From Gemmatimonadota bacterium (GTDB lineage: Bacteria; Gemmatimonadota; Gemmatimonadetes; Gemmatimonadales; Gemmatimonadaceae), in NCBI GenBank assembly GCA_016194585.1, contig JACQBG010000020.1:1-64000 (forward strand): DNA of 64,000 nt. Direction: 5' to 3'. The translations under genes and the position numbers were made by a program. The first letter of the stretch is position 1. The number at the start of each line of letters is the position of its first letter. Shown piece after piece: positions 34,528 through 44,842 of this stretch. The notes beneath the pieces are model-generated. The model was not told where the DNA came from, searched no databases, and saw only the letters and a program-made list of their open reading frames with translations.

Positions 34528-35069
34528 TGCGGGTTCACCAGGTCGAGCCGCGTCGCGCGGCGCCCGCCGGGGAGCGTATCGAGCGCCGGCGCGTCGGTCA
34601 CCCACCCGGTGTCGTCCACGACGTACGCGTACCGGTGCCGGCCACGCGCCATCGCGACGTCGGCGACCCATACGCCGTCGGCGCCGCGGGCGAGCGCCGT
34701 GCGCTGCGTGCCCCAGTCGTTGAAGTCGCCCACGAGCGCGACGCGCGCCGCCGCCGGCGCGGTGAAGGCGAACCGCACGAGCAGCAGGGTGTCGCGGATC
34801 GACGACCCGCGCGCGAGCACGTGCGCGCCGGGCGCGAGCGCGGCACCCTCGCCCCCGGCGCGCAGCCACACCCCGCCGGCCACGGCGATGGTGAGCGACG
34901 CCGCGAGCGCCGTGCCGAGCAGCGGTGAGATCCACCCGGCGCGCCGCGGACGCTGCGCCTCGCGACGCACCGCGCTCATCACGCGGGCACGGGCGATCGC
35001 CCCCAAGTGGGGGGTGCGCCGCATCTCGCGGTGCAGGGTATCGGGAAGTCGGTCGTCAGACGGCAGCAC
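34524..35069 (-). CDS. Membrane-anchored putative anti-sigma factor with CBM48-like E-set domain
   Basis: 181 residues. The N-terminal 45 residues are cytoplasmic and helical ([19 protein letters not shown]), followed by one transmembrane helix (48-69) and an extracytoplasmic immunoglobulin-like domain (95-155) with [12 protein letters not shown], the hallmark of CBM48/isoamylase N-terminal domains that bind glycogen-like glucans. It overlaps the ECF sigma gene by 14 bases, which makes an anti-sigma or sigma-regulating role likely. A classical zinc anti-sigma HxxxCxxC motif is not present. Confidence 0.7.
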   Translation of the reverse strand: MLPSDDRLPDTLHREMRRTPHLGAIARARVMSAVRREAQRPRRAGWISPLLGTALAASLTIAVAGGVWLRAGGEGAALAPGAHVLARGSSIRDTLLLVRFAFTAPAAARVALVGDFNDWGTQRTALARGADGVWVADVAMARGRHRYAYVVDDTGWVTDAPALDTLPGGRRATRLDLVNPQ

Positions 35070-35592
35070 GGGTCCCCTCCATCAGCATGCGCAGGCGATC
35101 CACGGCCCGCTTCACGCGCATCTTGAGTGCGGAGACGCCGGCGCCGGTGAGCGCCGCCATCTCGTCGAAACTGAGGTCCTCGCCGAAACGCAGCGCGAGC
35201 GCCTCGCGCTGGTCGTCGGGGAGTTGCGCCACGGCGCGCGCGAGTTCGTCGCGCGTCGCCAGTCGTTCGCTCACGTCCTCGCCGGGCTCGAACTCGAAGT
35301 CGGCGGCTTCGAGCGGCTCGAACGTGCGCCGCCGCGCTGCCGCCGTGCGGCACCGGTTCACGAGGATGCGCAGCAGCCAGGCGCTCATCTGCTCCCGCTC
35401 CTCGTATCGCGGCAACGCCCGGTACGCGCGCACGAACGTCTCCTGCACCACCTCTTCGGCGTCGGCGCGGTTCTGCAGCAGGTGCATCGCGTAGCGCATC
35501 AGGCGGTCGTGGTACCGATCCACCAGTACCGCGAACGCGTCGATGTCGCCGGCTTTCACCCGCTGGATGGCGTCGAGATCGGAGGCGGTCAC
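35056..35592 (-). CDS. ECF-type RNA polymerase sigma factor
   Basis: 178 residues with sigma region 2 ([20 protein letters not shown], then [19 protein letters not shown]) and region 4 ([20 protein letters not shown], then [20 protein letters not shown]). Regions 1 and 3 are absent, as in the extracytoplasmic-function class. GTG start at 35592; a TATCTTCG element immediately precedes it. It forms an operon with the E-set membrane protein and the 69-residue protein, so it is probably released by an envelope signal. Confidence 0.92.
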   Translation of the reverse strand: MTASDLDAIQRVKAGDIDAFAVLVDRYHDRLMRYAMHLLQNRADAEEVVQETFVRAYRALPRYEEREQMSAWLLRILVNRCRTAAARRRTFEPLEAADFEFEPGEDVSERLATRDELARAVAQLPDDQREALALRFGEDLSFDEMAALTGAGVSALKMRVKRAVDRLRMLMEGTRAAV

Positions 35593-35702
35593 GAAGATAG
35601 AACCCCGGGGAGGGCGGTAAGGTCACAAGCGCTACGACCGTGCGCGGCATATCGTTCACCGCGCCCCGTGCGCAGTGGCCTGAGCCACCCGCAATCCGTT
35701 GC

Positions 35703-35736
35703 CGGTGAATGGTTTACGGTGGACCGTCCACCGTAC
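35703..35736. repeat. Dispersed GGTGAA/CCGTCCACCGT intergenic repeat, copy 1
   Basis: CGGTGAATGGTTTACGGTGG followed by ACCGTCCACCGTAC, made of overlapping GGT/ACC dyads. Related copies occur at 48391-48428 and 49592-49629. This one ends 40 bases before hslV. Confidence 0.75.
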
Positions 35737-35764
35737 CTGGTACCCTCGCGGTCGACGCTCGAGG

Positions 35765-35773
35765 TATCTTTCG
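35765..35773 (+). promoter_or_regulatory. TANCTTTCG element before hslV
   Basis: TATCTTTCG ends two bases before the hslV ATG. As a -10 element it would place transcription at or next to the start codon. Thirteen bases across the start (CTTTCGGCATGGC) are identical before hslU. Confidence 0.45.
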
Positions 35774-35775
35774 GC

Positions 35776-36321
35776 ATGGCACTCCCAACCATCCACGCCA
35801 CCACCATCCTCGCCGTGCGCCGCGGCGACACCGTCGCCATCGGTGGCGACGGTCAGGTGACGGTCGGCGACACCGTGATGAAGGCCAACGCCACGAAGGT
35901 GCGCGTGCTCAAGGGCGGCAAAGTGCTCGCCGGCTTCGCCGGCGCCGCGGCCGACGCCTTCACGCTCTTCGAGAAGTTCGAGGAGAAGCTCGAGCGCCAT
36001 CCCGACAACCTCCAGCGCGCCGCCGTCGAGCTCGCCAAGGACTGGCGGTCCGACCGCGTGCTGCGCCGGCTCGAGGCGCTGCTCGTCGTCGTCGACCGCC
36101 ACACGGGCTTCGTGCTGAGCGGCACGGGCGAGATCATCGAACCCGACGACGGCGTGTTCGCGATCGGGTCGGGCGGGCCGTACGCGCAGGCGGCCGCGCG
36201 AGCGCTGCTGCAGGAGACGGCGCTCGCGCCGCGCGAGATCGTCGAGAAGGCACTCGCCATCGCCGGCGACATCTGCATCTACACGAACCGCAACATCACG
36301 GTCGTCGAGCCGGCCAGCTGA
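35776..36321 (+). CDS. hslV: ATP-dependent protease subunit HslV
   Basis: 181 residues of the proteasome beta-type fold. The catalytic Thr is expected at residue 9 in [11 protein letters not shown] after removal of the short propeptide MALPTIHA, as in CodW/Clp[21 protein letters not shown] and [17 protein letters not shown] are family signatures, and [12 protein letters not shown] is near the end. HslV dodecamers degrade proteins unfolded by HslU. Unlike the usual arrangement, hslU is not adjacent but lies 900 bp on, past a reversed gene. Confidence 0.95.
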   Translation: MALPTIHATTILAVRRGDTVAIGGDGQVTVGDTVMKANATKVRVLKGGKVLAGFAGAAADAFTLFEKFEEKLERHPDNLQRAAVELAKDWRSDRVLRRLEALLVVVDRHTGFVLSGTGEIIEPDDGVFAIGSGGPYAQAAARALLQETALAPREIVEKALAIAGDICIYTNRNITVVEPAS

Positions 36322-36342
36322 CCGGGCCCGCGCGGCGGGTCG

Positions 36343-37134
36343 TCACATCTTGATGTGCGACACGCTGGGTGTCTCGACGCGGTAATCCTTCGGCAGCAGC
36401 AGCGACGCGGCGTCGACCGCGCCCGGCGTGATGCGCGTGACCTCGTAACGGAGCCGCTCGCGGTCGCCGTCGCCGCTCTCGTACGTGACGTCGGCCTTGA
36501 GCAGGCCGCCACGCGCCAGGGCGCGGTTGGTGGCCTGCGAGGCGTCGCTGAACCGCTTGTCGCTCGACGCCATCGCGTACATCGCCGAGTGCACGATGTC
36601 GTACACCGGGTTCCGCATCAGCGGGAGCGTCGGATCGGTCCAGAACGTGGAGCTGGCGCGGCCACGCATCTCCTCCTCGACGATCCCCATCGCGCGCATC
36701 GTGAGCCGCCACTGCTCCTGGACGCCGCTGCGCTGGGTGCGGCGGCCGGCCACGAGCCCGCCGTCGCCGAGCCGCAGCGTGTCGATCGAGAACTCGCGCA
36801 TCGTGAACTGCACCACCGGCGAGGCCGCGCGCAGCCCGGTACCGACGATCGACGCGAACGCGTCGCCGTCATGACGCTCGGCGGTGCGGCGCTCCGGGTG
36901 CACCACGTACAGCGTGCGCCCGCCGTCGGCGAGCAGGAAGTACTCGGGGTCGTCCTTGCGGGAGTCGACGTCCACGCGCGCCCGGTCGCCGGACACGCGG
37001 ACGGTGCCGGTCGTGACCTCCCCGCCGCGTCCTTCCTCGAGCCGGAAGTCGTACGTGTACGCCTGCGGCAACTGCGCACGCGCCGCCGGAGCGGCGAACG
37101 CCACGAACACGAGTGCGGCGACGGCGAAACGCAT
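36343..37134 (-). CDS. Exported protein of unknown function
   Basis: 263 residues with signal peptide MRFAVAALVFVAFAAPAARA. The mature protein is beta-rich (YTYDFRLEEGRGGEVTTGTV, VDVDSRKDDPEYFLLADGG) and resembles lipid-binding or LolA-like periplasmic proteins, then becomes helical (VYDIVHSAMYAMASSDKRFS). No family recognised. GGAGG precedes ATG 37134. It lies reversed between hslV and hslU and shares its promoter region with hslU. Confidence 0.7.
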   Translation of the reverse strand: MRFAVAALVFVAFAAPAARAQLPQAYTYDFRLEEGRGGEVTTGTVRVSGDRARVDVDSRKDDPEYFLLADGGRTLYVVHPERRTAERHDGDAFASIVGTGLRAASPVVQFTMREFSIDTLRLGDGGLVAGRRTQRSGVQEQWRLTMRAMGIVEEEMRGRASSTFWTDPTLPLMRNPVYDIVHSAMYAMASSDKRFSDASQATNRALARGGLLKADVTYESGDGDRERLRYEVTRITPGAVDAASLLLPKDYRVETPSVSHIKM

Positions 37135-37211
37135 CGAGCCCTCCGGCGGGGTGAGGTGCATCCGGGAGTTAGTACGTGCCGGGGGGTCGTTGGGTTTCCT
37201 CGCGGGGCCGC

Positions 37212-37220
37212 TAGCTTTCG
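37212..37220 (+). promoter_or_regulatory. TANCTTTCG element before hslU
   Basis: TAGCTTTCG lies two bases before the hslU ATG, in the same position as in hslV. A TTGGGT 16 bases upstream may be the -35. The short distance suggests a leaderless or nearly leaderless mRNA. Confidence 0.45.
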
Positions 37221-37222
37221 GC

Positions 37223-38665
<1,443 letters not shown>

Positions 38666-38673
38666 ACCCTTAA

Positions 38674-38729
38674 GGGGGAGGGGGAGGGAAAGGGGGAGGG
38701 GGAGGGGAGGGAGGGGACAGGGGACAGGG
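38674..38729. repeat. Polypurine repeat block after hslU
   Basis: GGGGGAGGGGGAGGGAAAGG continuing to tandem GGGGACA units. It is the reverse complement of the pattern before aroC (24768-24864), so the two are copies of one dispersed element. Runs of four to five G make quadruplex formation likely. Confidence 0.85.
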
Positions 38730-38782
38730 CGCTTCTCCCCCGATTCAGCTACATTCCATCGCTCACCTCGCTCCCGTGAGCC

Positions 38783-39796
38783 ATGACCGACCGCCCGCAG
38801 CGCACGCATCGCGACTTCCTCGCGATCACCGACTTCTCGAAGCCCGAGCTCGACGCGCTCTTCGCGCTGGCCGAGCGGATGCGCACGGGGCGGTACCGCC
38901 GCACGCCGCTCGCGGGGAAGGCGCTGGCGATGATCTTCTTCAAGTCGAGCACGCGCACCCGCGTCTCCTTCGAGGTCGGCGCGTTCCAGCTCGGCGCGCA
39001 TCCGCTCATGCTCTCGCCGCGCGACATCCAGCTCTGCCGCGGTGAACCGATCGCCGACACGGCTCGCGTCCTCTCGCGCATGGTCGACGGCATCATGGTG
39101 CGCACGTACGCGCACGCCGAGGTCGAGGAGCTCGCGCTCCATGCCGACGTCCCCGTCATCAACGGGCTCACCAACCTGCACCACCCCTGCCAGATCCTCG
39201 CCGACCTGCTCACGGTCAACCAGCATCTCGGCAGCTATCAGGGGAAGCGCATCGCCTGGATCGGCGACGGCAACAACGTCGCCAACTCCTGGCTCGACGC
39301 GGCCTCGGTGCTCGGCTTCGAGCTCATGCTCGCGTGCCCCGAGGGCTACGACCCGGACGCCGCCTGCCTCGCGCGCGCACGCCGCGCTACCAAGGTGACG
39401 CTCACGCGCGACCCCGCCGAGGCGATCGCGGGCGCGCACGTCGTGAACACCGACGTCTGGGCGTCGATGGGGCAGGAGGAGGAGCAGCAGGCGCGCATCG
39501 AGGCGTTCCGCGGCTACACCGTGAACGCGGCGATGATGGGGCGCGCGCACCAGCGGGCGATCTTCCTGCACTGCCTCCCCGCGCACCGCGGCGAGGAAGT
39601 CACGACCGACGTGCTCGAAGGTCCGCAGAGCCGCGTGTGGGACGAAGCCGAGAACCGCCTGCATGCGCAGAAAGCGGTGATGGCGGTGCTGATGGGAGGC
39701 GAGACGCTCGCGCAACCGGCTGCCGCGAAGCGCCGGGCGAAGAAGTCGGCGAAGCCATCCTCCGCGACGTCACGATCGACGAAGAAGCGCCGCTAA
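38783..39796 (+). CDS. argF: Ornithine carbamoyltransferase
   Basis: 337 residues with carbamoyl-phosphate-binding SSTRTR (55-60), HPCQ (134-137), ornithine-loop DVWASMG (224-230) and HCLP (263-266). It condenses carbamoyl phosphate and ornithine to citrulline in arginine synthesis. The C-terminal 30 residues form a basic Lys/Arg/Ser tail (AKRRAKKSAKPSS) not found in typical enzymes. ATG 38783. No other arginine gene is adjacent. N-acetylornithine specificity is unlikely but not excluded by motifs alone. Confidence 0.92.
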   Translation: MTDRPQRTHRDFLAITDFSKPELDALFALAERMRTGRYRRTPLAGKALAMIFFKSSTRTRVSFEVGAFQLGAHPLMLSPRDIQLCRGEPIADTARVLSRMVDGIMVRTYAHAEVEELALHADVPVINGLTNLHHPCQILADLLTVNQHLGSYQGKRIAWIGDGNNVANSWLDAASVLGFELMLACPEGYDPDAACLARARRATKVTLTRDPAEAIAGAHVVNTDVWASMGQEEEQQARIEAFRGYTVNAAMMGRAHQRAIFLHCLPAHRGEEVTTDVLEGPQSRVWDEAENRLHAQKAVMAVLMGGETLAQPAAAKRRAKKSAKPSSATSRSTKKRR

Positions 39797-39830
39797 CCAG
39801 TCGCCCCCCCCCCGACGGATCATCCATCTC

Positions 39831-40301
39831 ATGCCACTGCCCAAGTTGGGCAAACCTGCCCCCGACTTCGAGCTCGAGACCGACGCCGGCGACCGTCTCG
39901 CGCTGCGGGACCTCCGCGGCCGCACCGTCGTCCTTTACTTCTATCCGAAGGACGACACCACCGGGTGCACGCAGGAGGCCTGCGAGTTCCGCGACCTGTT
40001 CCCACGCTTCGCGAAGGGGAAGGCGGTCGTCCTCGGCATCTCCCCCGATTCGGCGCGCAAGCACCGTAACTTCAAGAAGAAGTATGACCTTCCGTTCACC
40101 CTGCTCGTCGACGAGGGGCACAAGGTCGCCGAGGCGTGGGGACTCTGGGTCGAGAAGCTGTTCTGGGGCCGGAAGTACTGGGGCGTGGCGCGCACCACGT
40201 TCATCATCGACGGCACGGGCAGGATCGTCCGCATCTTCGAGAAGGTCGATCCGGCCGGACATGCCGCCGAGGTGGAAGCGGTGCTCAAGGCCATGCGTTA
40301 A
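39831..40301 (+). CDS. bcp: Thioredoxin-dependent thiol peroxidase (Bcp-type peroxiredoxin)
   Basis: 156 residues of thioredoxin fold with peroxidatic Cys46 and resolving Cys51 in TTGCTQEACEF, the atypical two-Cys spacing of Bcp/PrxQ. It reduces hydroperoxides using thioredoxin. FYPKDDT precedes the active site and ARTTFIIDGTGRI is the usual C-terminal strand. Cytoplasmic. ATG 39831, 34 bases after argF, so it may be read from the same transcript. Confidence 0.95.
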   Translation: MPLPKLGKPAPDFELETDAGDRLALRDLRGRTVVLYFYPKDDTTGCTQEACEFRDLFPRFAKGKAVVLGISPDSARKHRNFKKKYDLPFTLLVDEGHKVAEAWGLWVEKLFWGRKYWGVARTTFIIDGTGRIVRIFEKVDPAGHAAEVEAVLKAMR

Positions 40302-40421
40302 GCGCTCGTCGTCGCGAGCACCCGTAGCGCGACGGGGAGCGCGGCTCGATAGTTCGTGAAGGCAGGCTCACCGATCTCGCGGAACCGGCGAACGAGTACT
40401 CATCCCCGTGGCACAGCGACG

Positions 40422-43019
40422 ATGACAGTGGCGGCGCCTCCCGTAGTCGACGTCGAGCCGCGCGCCCAGCGGTGGGGCCGCTGGTTCGGCATCCTCCTCG
40501 GCGCGCTCGTGTTCGCCGTCGCGCTGTACGCGCTGCGCGAGCAGTTCGCGACGTACAACGTCCGGCAGATCCGCCACACGATCCGCAATCTCGACGCGGC
40601 GTTCATCGTGCAGGGCACGCTGTTCGCGGTGGCCGCCTACGCCGTGCTCGTGACGTACGACATCCTCGCGCTCCGGTACATCAAGCACGACCTCCCGGCG
40701 CCGCGGGTCGCGTTCATCTCCTTCATCGCGTTCTCGTTCTCGAACGCGCTCGGTTTCCCGCTGCTCCTCGGCGGCGGCCTCCGGTACCGGCTCTACAACG
40801 CGGCCGGACTCTCGAGCGCCGACATCGCGATGACGATCGCGTTCAACTCGGTGACGTTCTGGCTGGGTGTGCTGTCGGCGGGCGGCGGCGCGCTGCTGCT
40901 CGCGCCGAGCGGGTCGGCGGACGTGTTCGGCGTACCGCTGCTGGCGATGCGGCTCACCGGCGTGGGGCTGCTGCTCGTCGTCGTCGCGTATCAGGTGGCG
41001 TGTCTGTATCGCCGCTCGCCGCTGCGCATCCTCGGATGGGAGTTCCTGCCACCGTCGGGACGGATGGCGGCGGCGCAGATCGCGGTCGCTGCGTTCGACT
41101 GGGCGCTCGTCGCCGCCGTGCTCTGGGCGGTGATCCCGCAGCCGCCGCCGACGCTCGCCTTCGGGGTCGTGTTGGGCGCGTTCGTGATCGCGCAGGTCGC
41201 GTCGCTGGTGAGTCACGTGCCCGGCGGCCTCGGCGTGTTCGAGGTGACGTTCATCGCGCTGCTGCACGAGTACGTCGAGCCGACGCGGCTCCTCAGTGCG
41301 GTCATCATCTTCCGCATCATCTATTACCTGCTGCCGCTCGTGCTCGCGCTCGTGCTGCTCGCGGCGAACGAGTTGTCGCGCGGGCGGTCGCGGCTGGCGC
41401 GCGTCGCGCGGCTCGCGACGGGGTGGGTGCCGGTGGCCGCGCCCGCGCTCTTCTCGCTCACGACGTTCATCGGAGGCGCGATCCTCCTCTTCTCGGGCGC
41501 GACGCCGGAGATGCGCTCGCGGCTGCGGTTCATCGGCGACCTCATGCCACTCGCCGTCATCGAGTCGTCGCACTTCGTCGCGAGCCTCACCGGCGCGGCG
41601 CTGCTCGTGCTCGCGTATGGGCTCGGGCGACGGCTCGATGCGGCCTACTATCTCACGCTGTTCGCGCTGCCCATCGGCATCGTGACGTCGCTGCTCAAGG
41701 GGTGGAACTACGAGGAGGCGGCCGTCCTCACCGTCATCCTGCTCACGCTCATCCCCGCGCGGCGCCATTTCTACCGCCGCGCCCGGCTCACGGCGGAGTT
41801 CATGTCGTTCCCGTGGCTGCTCATGACGGGCACGGTGCTCGCCTTGAGCGGCTGGCTGGGCTTCTTCGCGTACAAGAACGTCCCGTACTCGAACGAGCTC
41901 TGGTGGCGGTTCGCGCTGCGCGCGGACGCTCCCCGCTTCCTGCGCTCGCTGGTCGGCGTCTCGGTGGGCGTGGCGCTCCTCGCGATGCACCGGCTGCTTC
42001 GTCCGGTGCGCATCAAGACCGTCGAGCCCGATCCGGCGACGCTCGACCGGGTGGAGTCGATCGTGCGCGCGTCACCCGACACGTTGTCGTACCTCGCGTT
42101 GCTCGGCGACAAGTCGTTGCTGTTCTCGGAGGACGGCACGGCGTTCGTGATGTATGGCGTCGAGGGGCAGAGCTTCGTCGCGATGGGCGATCCGGTGGGT
42201 CCGCCGCGTCATCGCAAGGACCTCGCGTGGGAGTTCCGCGCGTTGGCCGACCGCAACGGCGCGCACACCGTGTTCTACCAGGTGCGGATGCACAATCTGC
42301 CGCTCTATCTCGACATGGGGCTGTCGCTGCTCAAACTCGGCGAGGAGGGGCGCGTCCCCCTGCGCGACTTCACCCTCGACGGCGGCGCGCGACGGCGCCT
42401 GCGCCGCACCGTGCGCGTCGCCGAAGCGGAGGGTGGGCGCTTCGAGATCCTGCGGGGTGCCGCCGTCGATGCGATCCTGCCGCAGCTCCGCACCGTCTCC
42501 GACGAGTGGCTGGCGACGCGCGGCACGCGAGAGAAGGGCTTCTCGCTCGGCTACTGGAACGAGCGCTACCTGCGCAGCACGACGATCGCGGTCGTGCGGC
42601 GCGGCGACGAGATCGTCGCGTTCGCCAATCTGTGGGAGGGCGCGGAGCGGGAGGAGGTGACGGTCGACCTCATGCGCTACACGCCACGCGCCCCCGAAGG
42701 CGCGATGGAATACCTCTTCGTGCAGATGATGCTCTGGGGGCGTGACGAGGGCTTCGCGCACTTCAACCTCGGCATGGCGCCCCTCTCCGGACTCGAGAAC
42801 CGGCAGCTCGCGCCGATCTGGAACCGCGTCGGCTCGCTGCTCTTCAAGCACACGGAGAACTTCTACAACTTCCAGGGGCTGCGCGCGTTCAAGCAGAAGT
42901 TCGATCCCGTGTGGGAGCCGCGATACCTCGCGTCGCGCAGCGGACTCGCGCTCCCGGGGATCCTCACCAACGTGTCGACGCTCGTGTCGCGCGGCCTGCG
43001 GGGCGCGATCTCGAAGTAG
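40422..43019 (+). CDS. mprF: MprF-like bifunctional lipid flippase/lysyltransferase
   Basis: 865 residues. The N-terminal two thirds hold about 14 transmembrane segments of the UPF0104/MprF flippase type (VSHVPGGLGVFEVTFIALL is the typical motif). The C-terminal 300 residues are a GNAT-like DUF2156 domain (GDPVGPPRHRKDLAWEFRAL, ENFYNFQGLRAFKQKFDPVW). MprF adds an amino acid from tRNA to phosphatidylglycerol and flips the product, lowering surface charge and raising resistance to cationic peptides. The aminoacyl donor (Lys or Ala) is unknown. ATG 40422. Confidence 0.9.
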   Translation: MTVAAPPVVDVEPRAQRWGRWFGILLGALVFAVALYALREQFATYNVRQIRHTIRNLDAAFIVQGTLFAVAAYAVLVTYDILALRYIKHDLPAPRVAFISFIAFSFSNALGFPLLLGGGLRYRLYNAAGLSSADIAMTIAFNSVTFWLGVLSAGGGALLLAPSGSADVFGVPLLAMRLTGVGLLLVVVAYQVACLYRRSPLRILGWEFLPPSGRMAAAQIAVAAFDWALVAAVLWAVIPQPPPTLAFGVVLGAFVIAQVASLVSHVPGGLGVFEVTFIALLHEYVEPTRLLSAVIIFRIIYYLLPLVLALVLLAANELSRGRSRLARVARLATGWVPVAAPALFSLTTFIGGAILLFSGATPEMRSRLRFIGDLMPLAVIESSHFVASLTGAALLVLAYGLGRRLDAAYYLTLFALPIGIVTSLLKGWNYEEAAVLTVILLTLIPARRHFYRRARLTAEFMSFPWLLMTGTVLALSGWLGFFAYKNVPYSNELWWRFALRADAPRFLRSLVGVSVGVALLAMHRLLRPVRIKTVEPDPATLDRVESIVRASPDTLSYLALLGDKSLLFSEDGTAFVMYGVEGQSFVAMGDPVGPPRHRKDLAWEFRALADRNGAHTVFYQVRMHNLPLYLDMGLSLLKLGEEGRVPLRDFTLDGGARRRLRRTVRVAEAEGGRFEILRGAAVDAILPQLRTVSDEWLATRGTREKGFSLGYWNERYLRSTTIAVVRRGDEIVAFANLWEGAEREEVTVDLMRYTPRAPEGAMEYLFVQMMLWGRDEGFAHFNLGMAPLSGLENRQLAPIWNRVGSLLFKHTENFYNFQGLRAFKQKFDPVWEPRYLASRSGLALPGILTNVSTLVSRGLRGAISK

Positions 43020-43022
43020 CCG

Positions 43023-43835
43023 TCAGCGCGCGAGCGTCCACGCGAGTGCCCGCTCGACGAACGGCCCCGCGAGCAGGATGTTCGACATCGAGTGCCCGCC
43101 CCACGGCACCGACCACTTGTCGATGCGGCCCGCACCCGCCTTCAACAGCTCGCCGTCGATGGCGCGGAAGCGGTCGTCGGTGCCGCGCACGAGGGCCACG
43201 CGCACGCCGGCCGGCAGCGCGGCGATGTTGTCGGCCACCGAGTAGCTCCCGGGTTCCGAGGGCGCCGTGCGATTCGCGATGTCGGAGAGGGTCGCGCGCA
43301 GGTGCCCGCGGCCTCGCGTGCTGATCAGCAGCACGCCGGCGAGGCGCGGCGGCGGCGCATGCACCGCGATCCAGCTCGCGATCTCGGCGCCGAGCGAGTG
43401 ACCGCCGAGAACGACCGGCGTGGAGTCGGCGCCGAGTTCGTGCCGCGCGCGCTCGATCATCGCGCGCACGCTGTCGGCGAAGACGCGCGACCGCAGCGTG
43501 TCGTCATCGGGCAGCCGGCCGAAGTAGACCTTCACGTCGAGGCCCACGACGTCGTAGCCCGCACCGGCGAGCCGTTTCGACAGCTCCTGATGCGCACCCC
43601 AGAAACCGATGTCGTTGCCGACGAAGAAGACGAACGCCTTCGCCGGGGCCGTCGTATCGGCGGTGGGGTAGAAATACAGAGGGAGCGCGGCGAGCGACGG
43701 GTCGTGCGGCGTGTAGGGCGATGGCTCCGGACGGAAGCAGCCCGCGACGGTGCACAGCATCAGCGCGCCCGCGGCCGCGCGCCCCCAGCCGCCGCGCCAC
43801 GTGGCACGAGGTCGGTGGACGAGGTCGCGGCGCAT
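43023..43835 (-). CDS. Lipoprotein alpha/beta-hydrolase, VirJ/AcvB-like
   Basis: 270 residues. Lipobox VAGC with Cys33 after a hydrophobic stretch. The core carries VFFVGNDIGFWGAHQELSKR and the nucleophile elbow GHSLG (145-149, Ser147), with GTDD and WGGHS supplying a possible acid and histidine. The FxGxDGG-like opening and the size match the VirJ/AcvB domain, periplasmic proteins linked to lysyl-phosphatidylglycerol hydrolysis in Agrobacterium and Rhizobium. Its location directly beside the mprF-like gene (convergent, 3 bp apart) supports this. ATG 43835 overlaps the next gene's stop. Confidence 0.75.
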   Translation of the reverse strand: MRRDLVHRPRATWRGGWGRAAAGALMLCTVAGCFRPEPSPYTPHDPSLAALPLYFYPTADTTAPAKAFVFFVGNDIGFWGAHQELSKRLAGAGYDVVGLDVKVYFGRLPDDDTLRSRVFADSVRAMIERARHELGADSTPVVLGGHSLGAEIASWIAVHAPPPRLAGVLLISTRGRGHLRATLSDIANRTAPSEPGSYSVADNIAALPAGVRVALVRGTDDRFRAIDGELLKAGAGRIDKWSVPWGGHSMSNILLAGPFVERALAWTLAR

Positions 43836-44842
43836 CACTTGTGCGCGTGCCGGGTGAAGAACTGCCACATGAGCACCGACGCCTTGAGTTCGTTCATCGG
43901 CGGTTGGTTCCCTGGATCGACCGCGCCGCTGGGCCATCCGTGCGTGCCGCCCTCGATCGAGTAGAAATCGACCTCCGTCGACGCGCACGTCGTGAACCGC
44001 GTGCGGGTCACGTGCGCCGCCGCCGCGGTGCGCACCCCGCCGGTGCACTTGCCGAGCGCCGTCCAGAACTGCACGGCGGGCGGAAGCGTGTTCGCCAACG
44101 CCGGCACCGCGCCCGGCGGCGGCGTCGCCGCCACTTCGTCGTACGCGACTTCCGGGTCGTCCGTCCCGTGCACGGCGAAGAGCGGCATCGGGTACTTCGG
44201 CCGGCACGCGTCGTCGACGAGACTCCCGCTGATGACGCCGATCGCGGCGACCTTGTCGCTCAGCTGGCAGCCGAGGTGATACGCCATCCGGCCACCGGCG
44301 GAGAATCCCGCGACATACACCTTCTTCGCGTCCACCGGAACGTGCGTCGAGATCGCCTTGATCATCTCGGCGATGAACGCGACGTCGTCGACGTTGTCGC
44401 GGTTGGCGCCGCCGCAACAGATGCCGGCGTTCCAGTCCGACGGATACAGTGCGAAGTCGCCCCCCGTGCCGTTCGGGTAGGCGACGAGGAAGAGGTTCGC
44501 GTCGGCGAGCGAGTCCATCTTCGACATCGCCTCGATCGCGGCGGCGTCGCCCGAACTCCCGTGCAACACGATCACGAGCGGCCACGGCACGGGGAGCGAC
44601 GCACTCGCGAGCCGCTTCGGCGGCACGCGCACCACGTACGTCCGATTGCGCGTCGCGACGGTGATCGCGTGTGAAGCGCTCCCCCTCCTCCAACTGCCGC
44701 TCTCGCCGACGCCGGTGAGACTGTCGAGCGAGCACGACGCGGTGACGACCATCAACAGCACGAGCGTGAGCGCTGCCGCTCGCGCCGACGGACGTCGGGC
44801 GGCACGCAGCCATGCGCGAGCGGCCGCAAGGCGAGTGCTCAC
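43835..44842 (-). CDS. Lipoprotein esterase of the PHB-depolymerase/feruloyl-esterase family
   Basis: 335 residues. The lipoprotein signal ends in TASC (Cys37). The esterase D/LpqC-type core has VIVLHGSSGD, GFSAG (179-183, Ser181), HGTDDPEV and EGGTHGWP, giving a complete Ser-Asp-His triad. Similar enzymes act on polyhydroxybutyrate, feruloyl esters or acetylated sugars; substrate unknown. GTG start overlaps the upstream barrel gene by GTGA and its own stop overlaps the VirJ-like start, so the three form one operon. Confidence 0.85.
   Translation of the reverse strand: MSTRLAAARAWLRAARRPSARAAALTLVLLMVVTASCSLDSLTGVGESGSWRRGSASHAITVATRNRTYVVRVPPKRLASASLPVPWPLVIVLHGSSGDAAAIEAMSKMDSLADANLFLVAYPNGTGGDFALYPSDWNAGICCGGANRDNVDDVAFIAEMIKAISTHVPVDAKKVYVAGFSAGGRMAYHLGCQLSDKVAAIGVISGSLVDDACRPKYPMPLFAVHGTDDPEVAYDEVAATPPPGAVPALANTLPPAVQFWTALGKCTGGVRTAAAAHVTRTRFTTCASTEVDFYSIEGGTHGWPSGAVDPGNQPPMNELKASVLMWQFFTRHAHK

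Noticed and set aside
32656-36321. A 1221-codon plus-strand frame ending as hslV
   Set aside because: Only the last 182 codons (from 35776) match a protein. The rest crosses genes on both strands and is an open-frame artefact of high GC.
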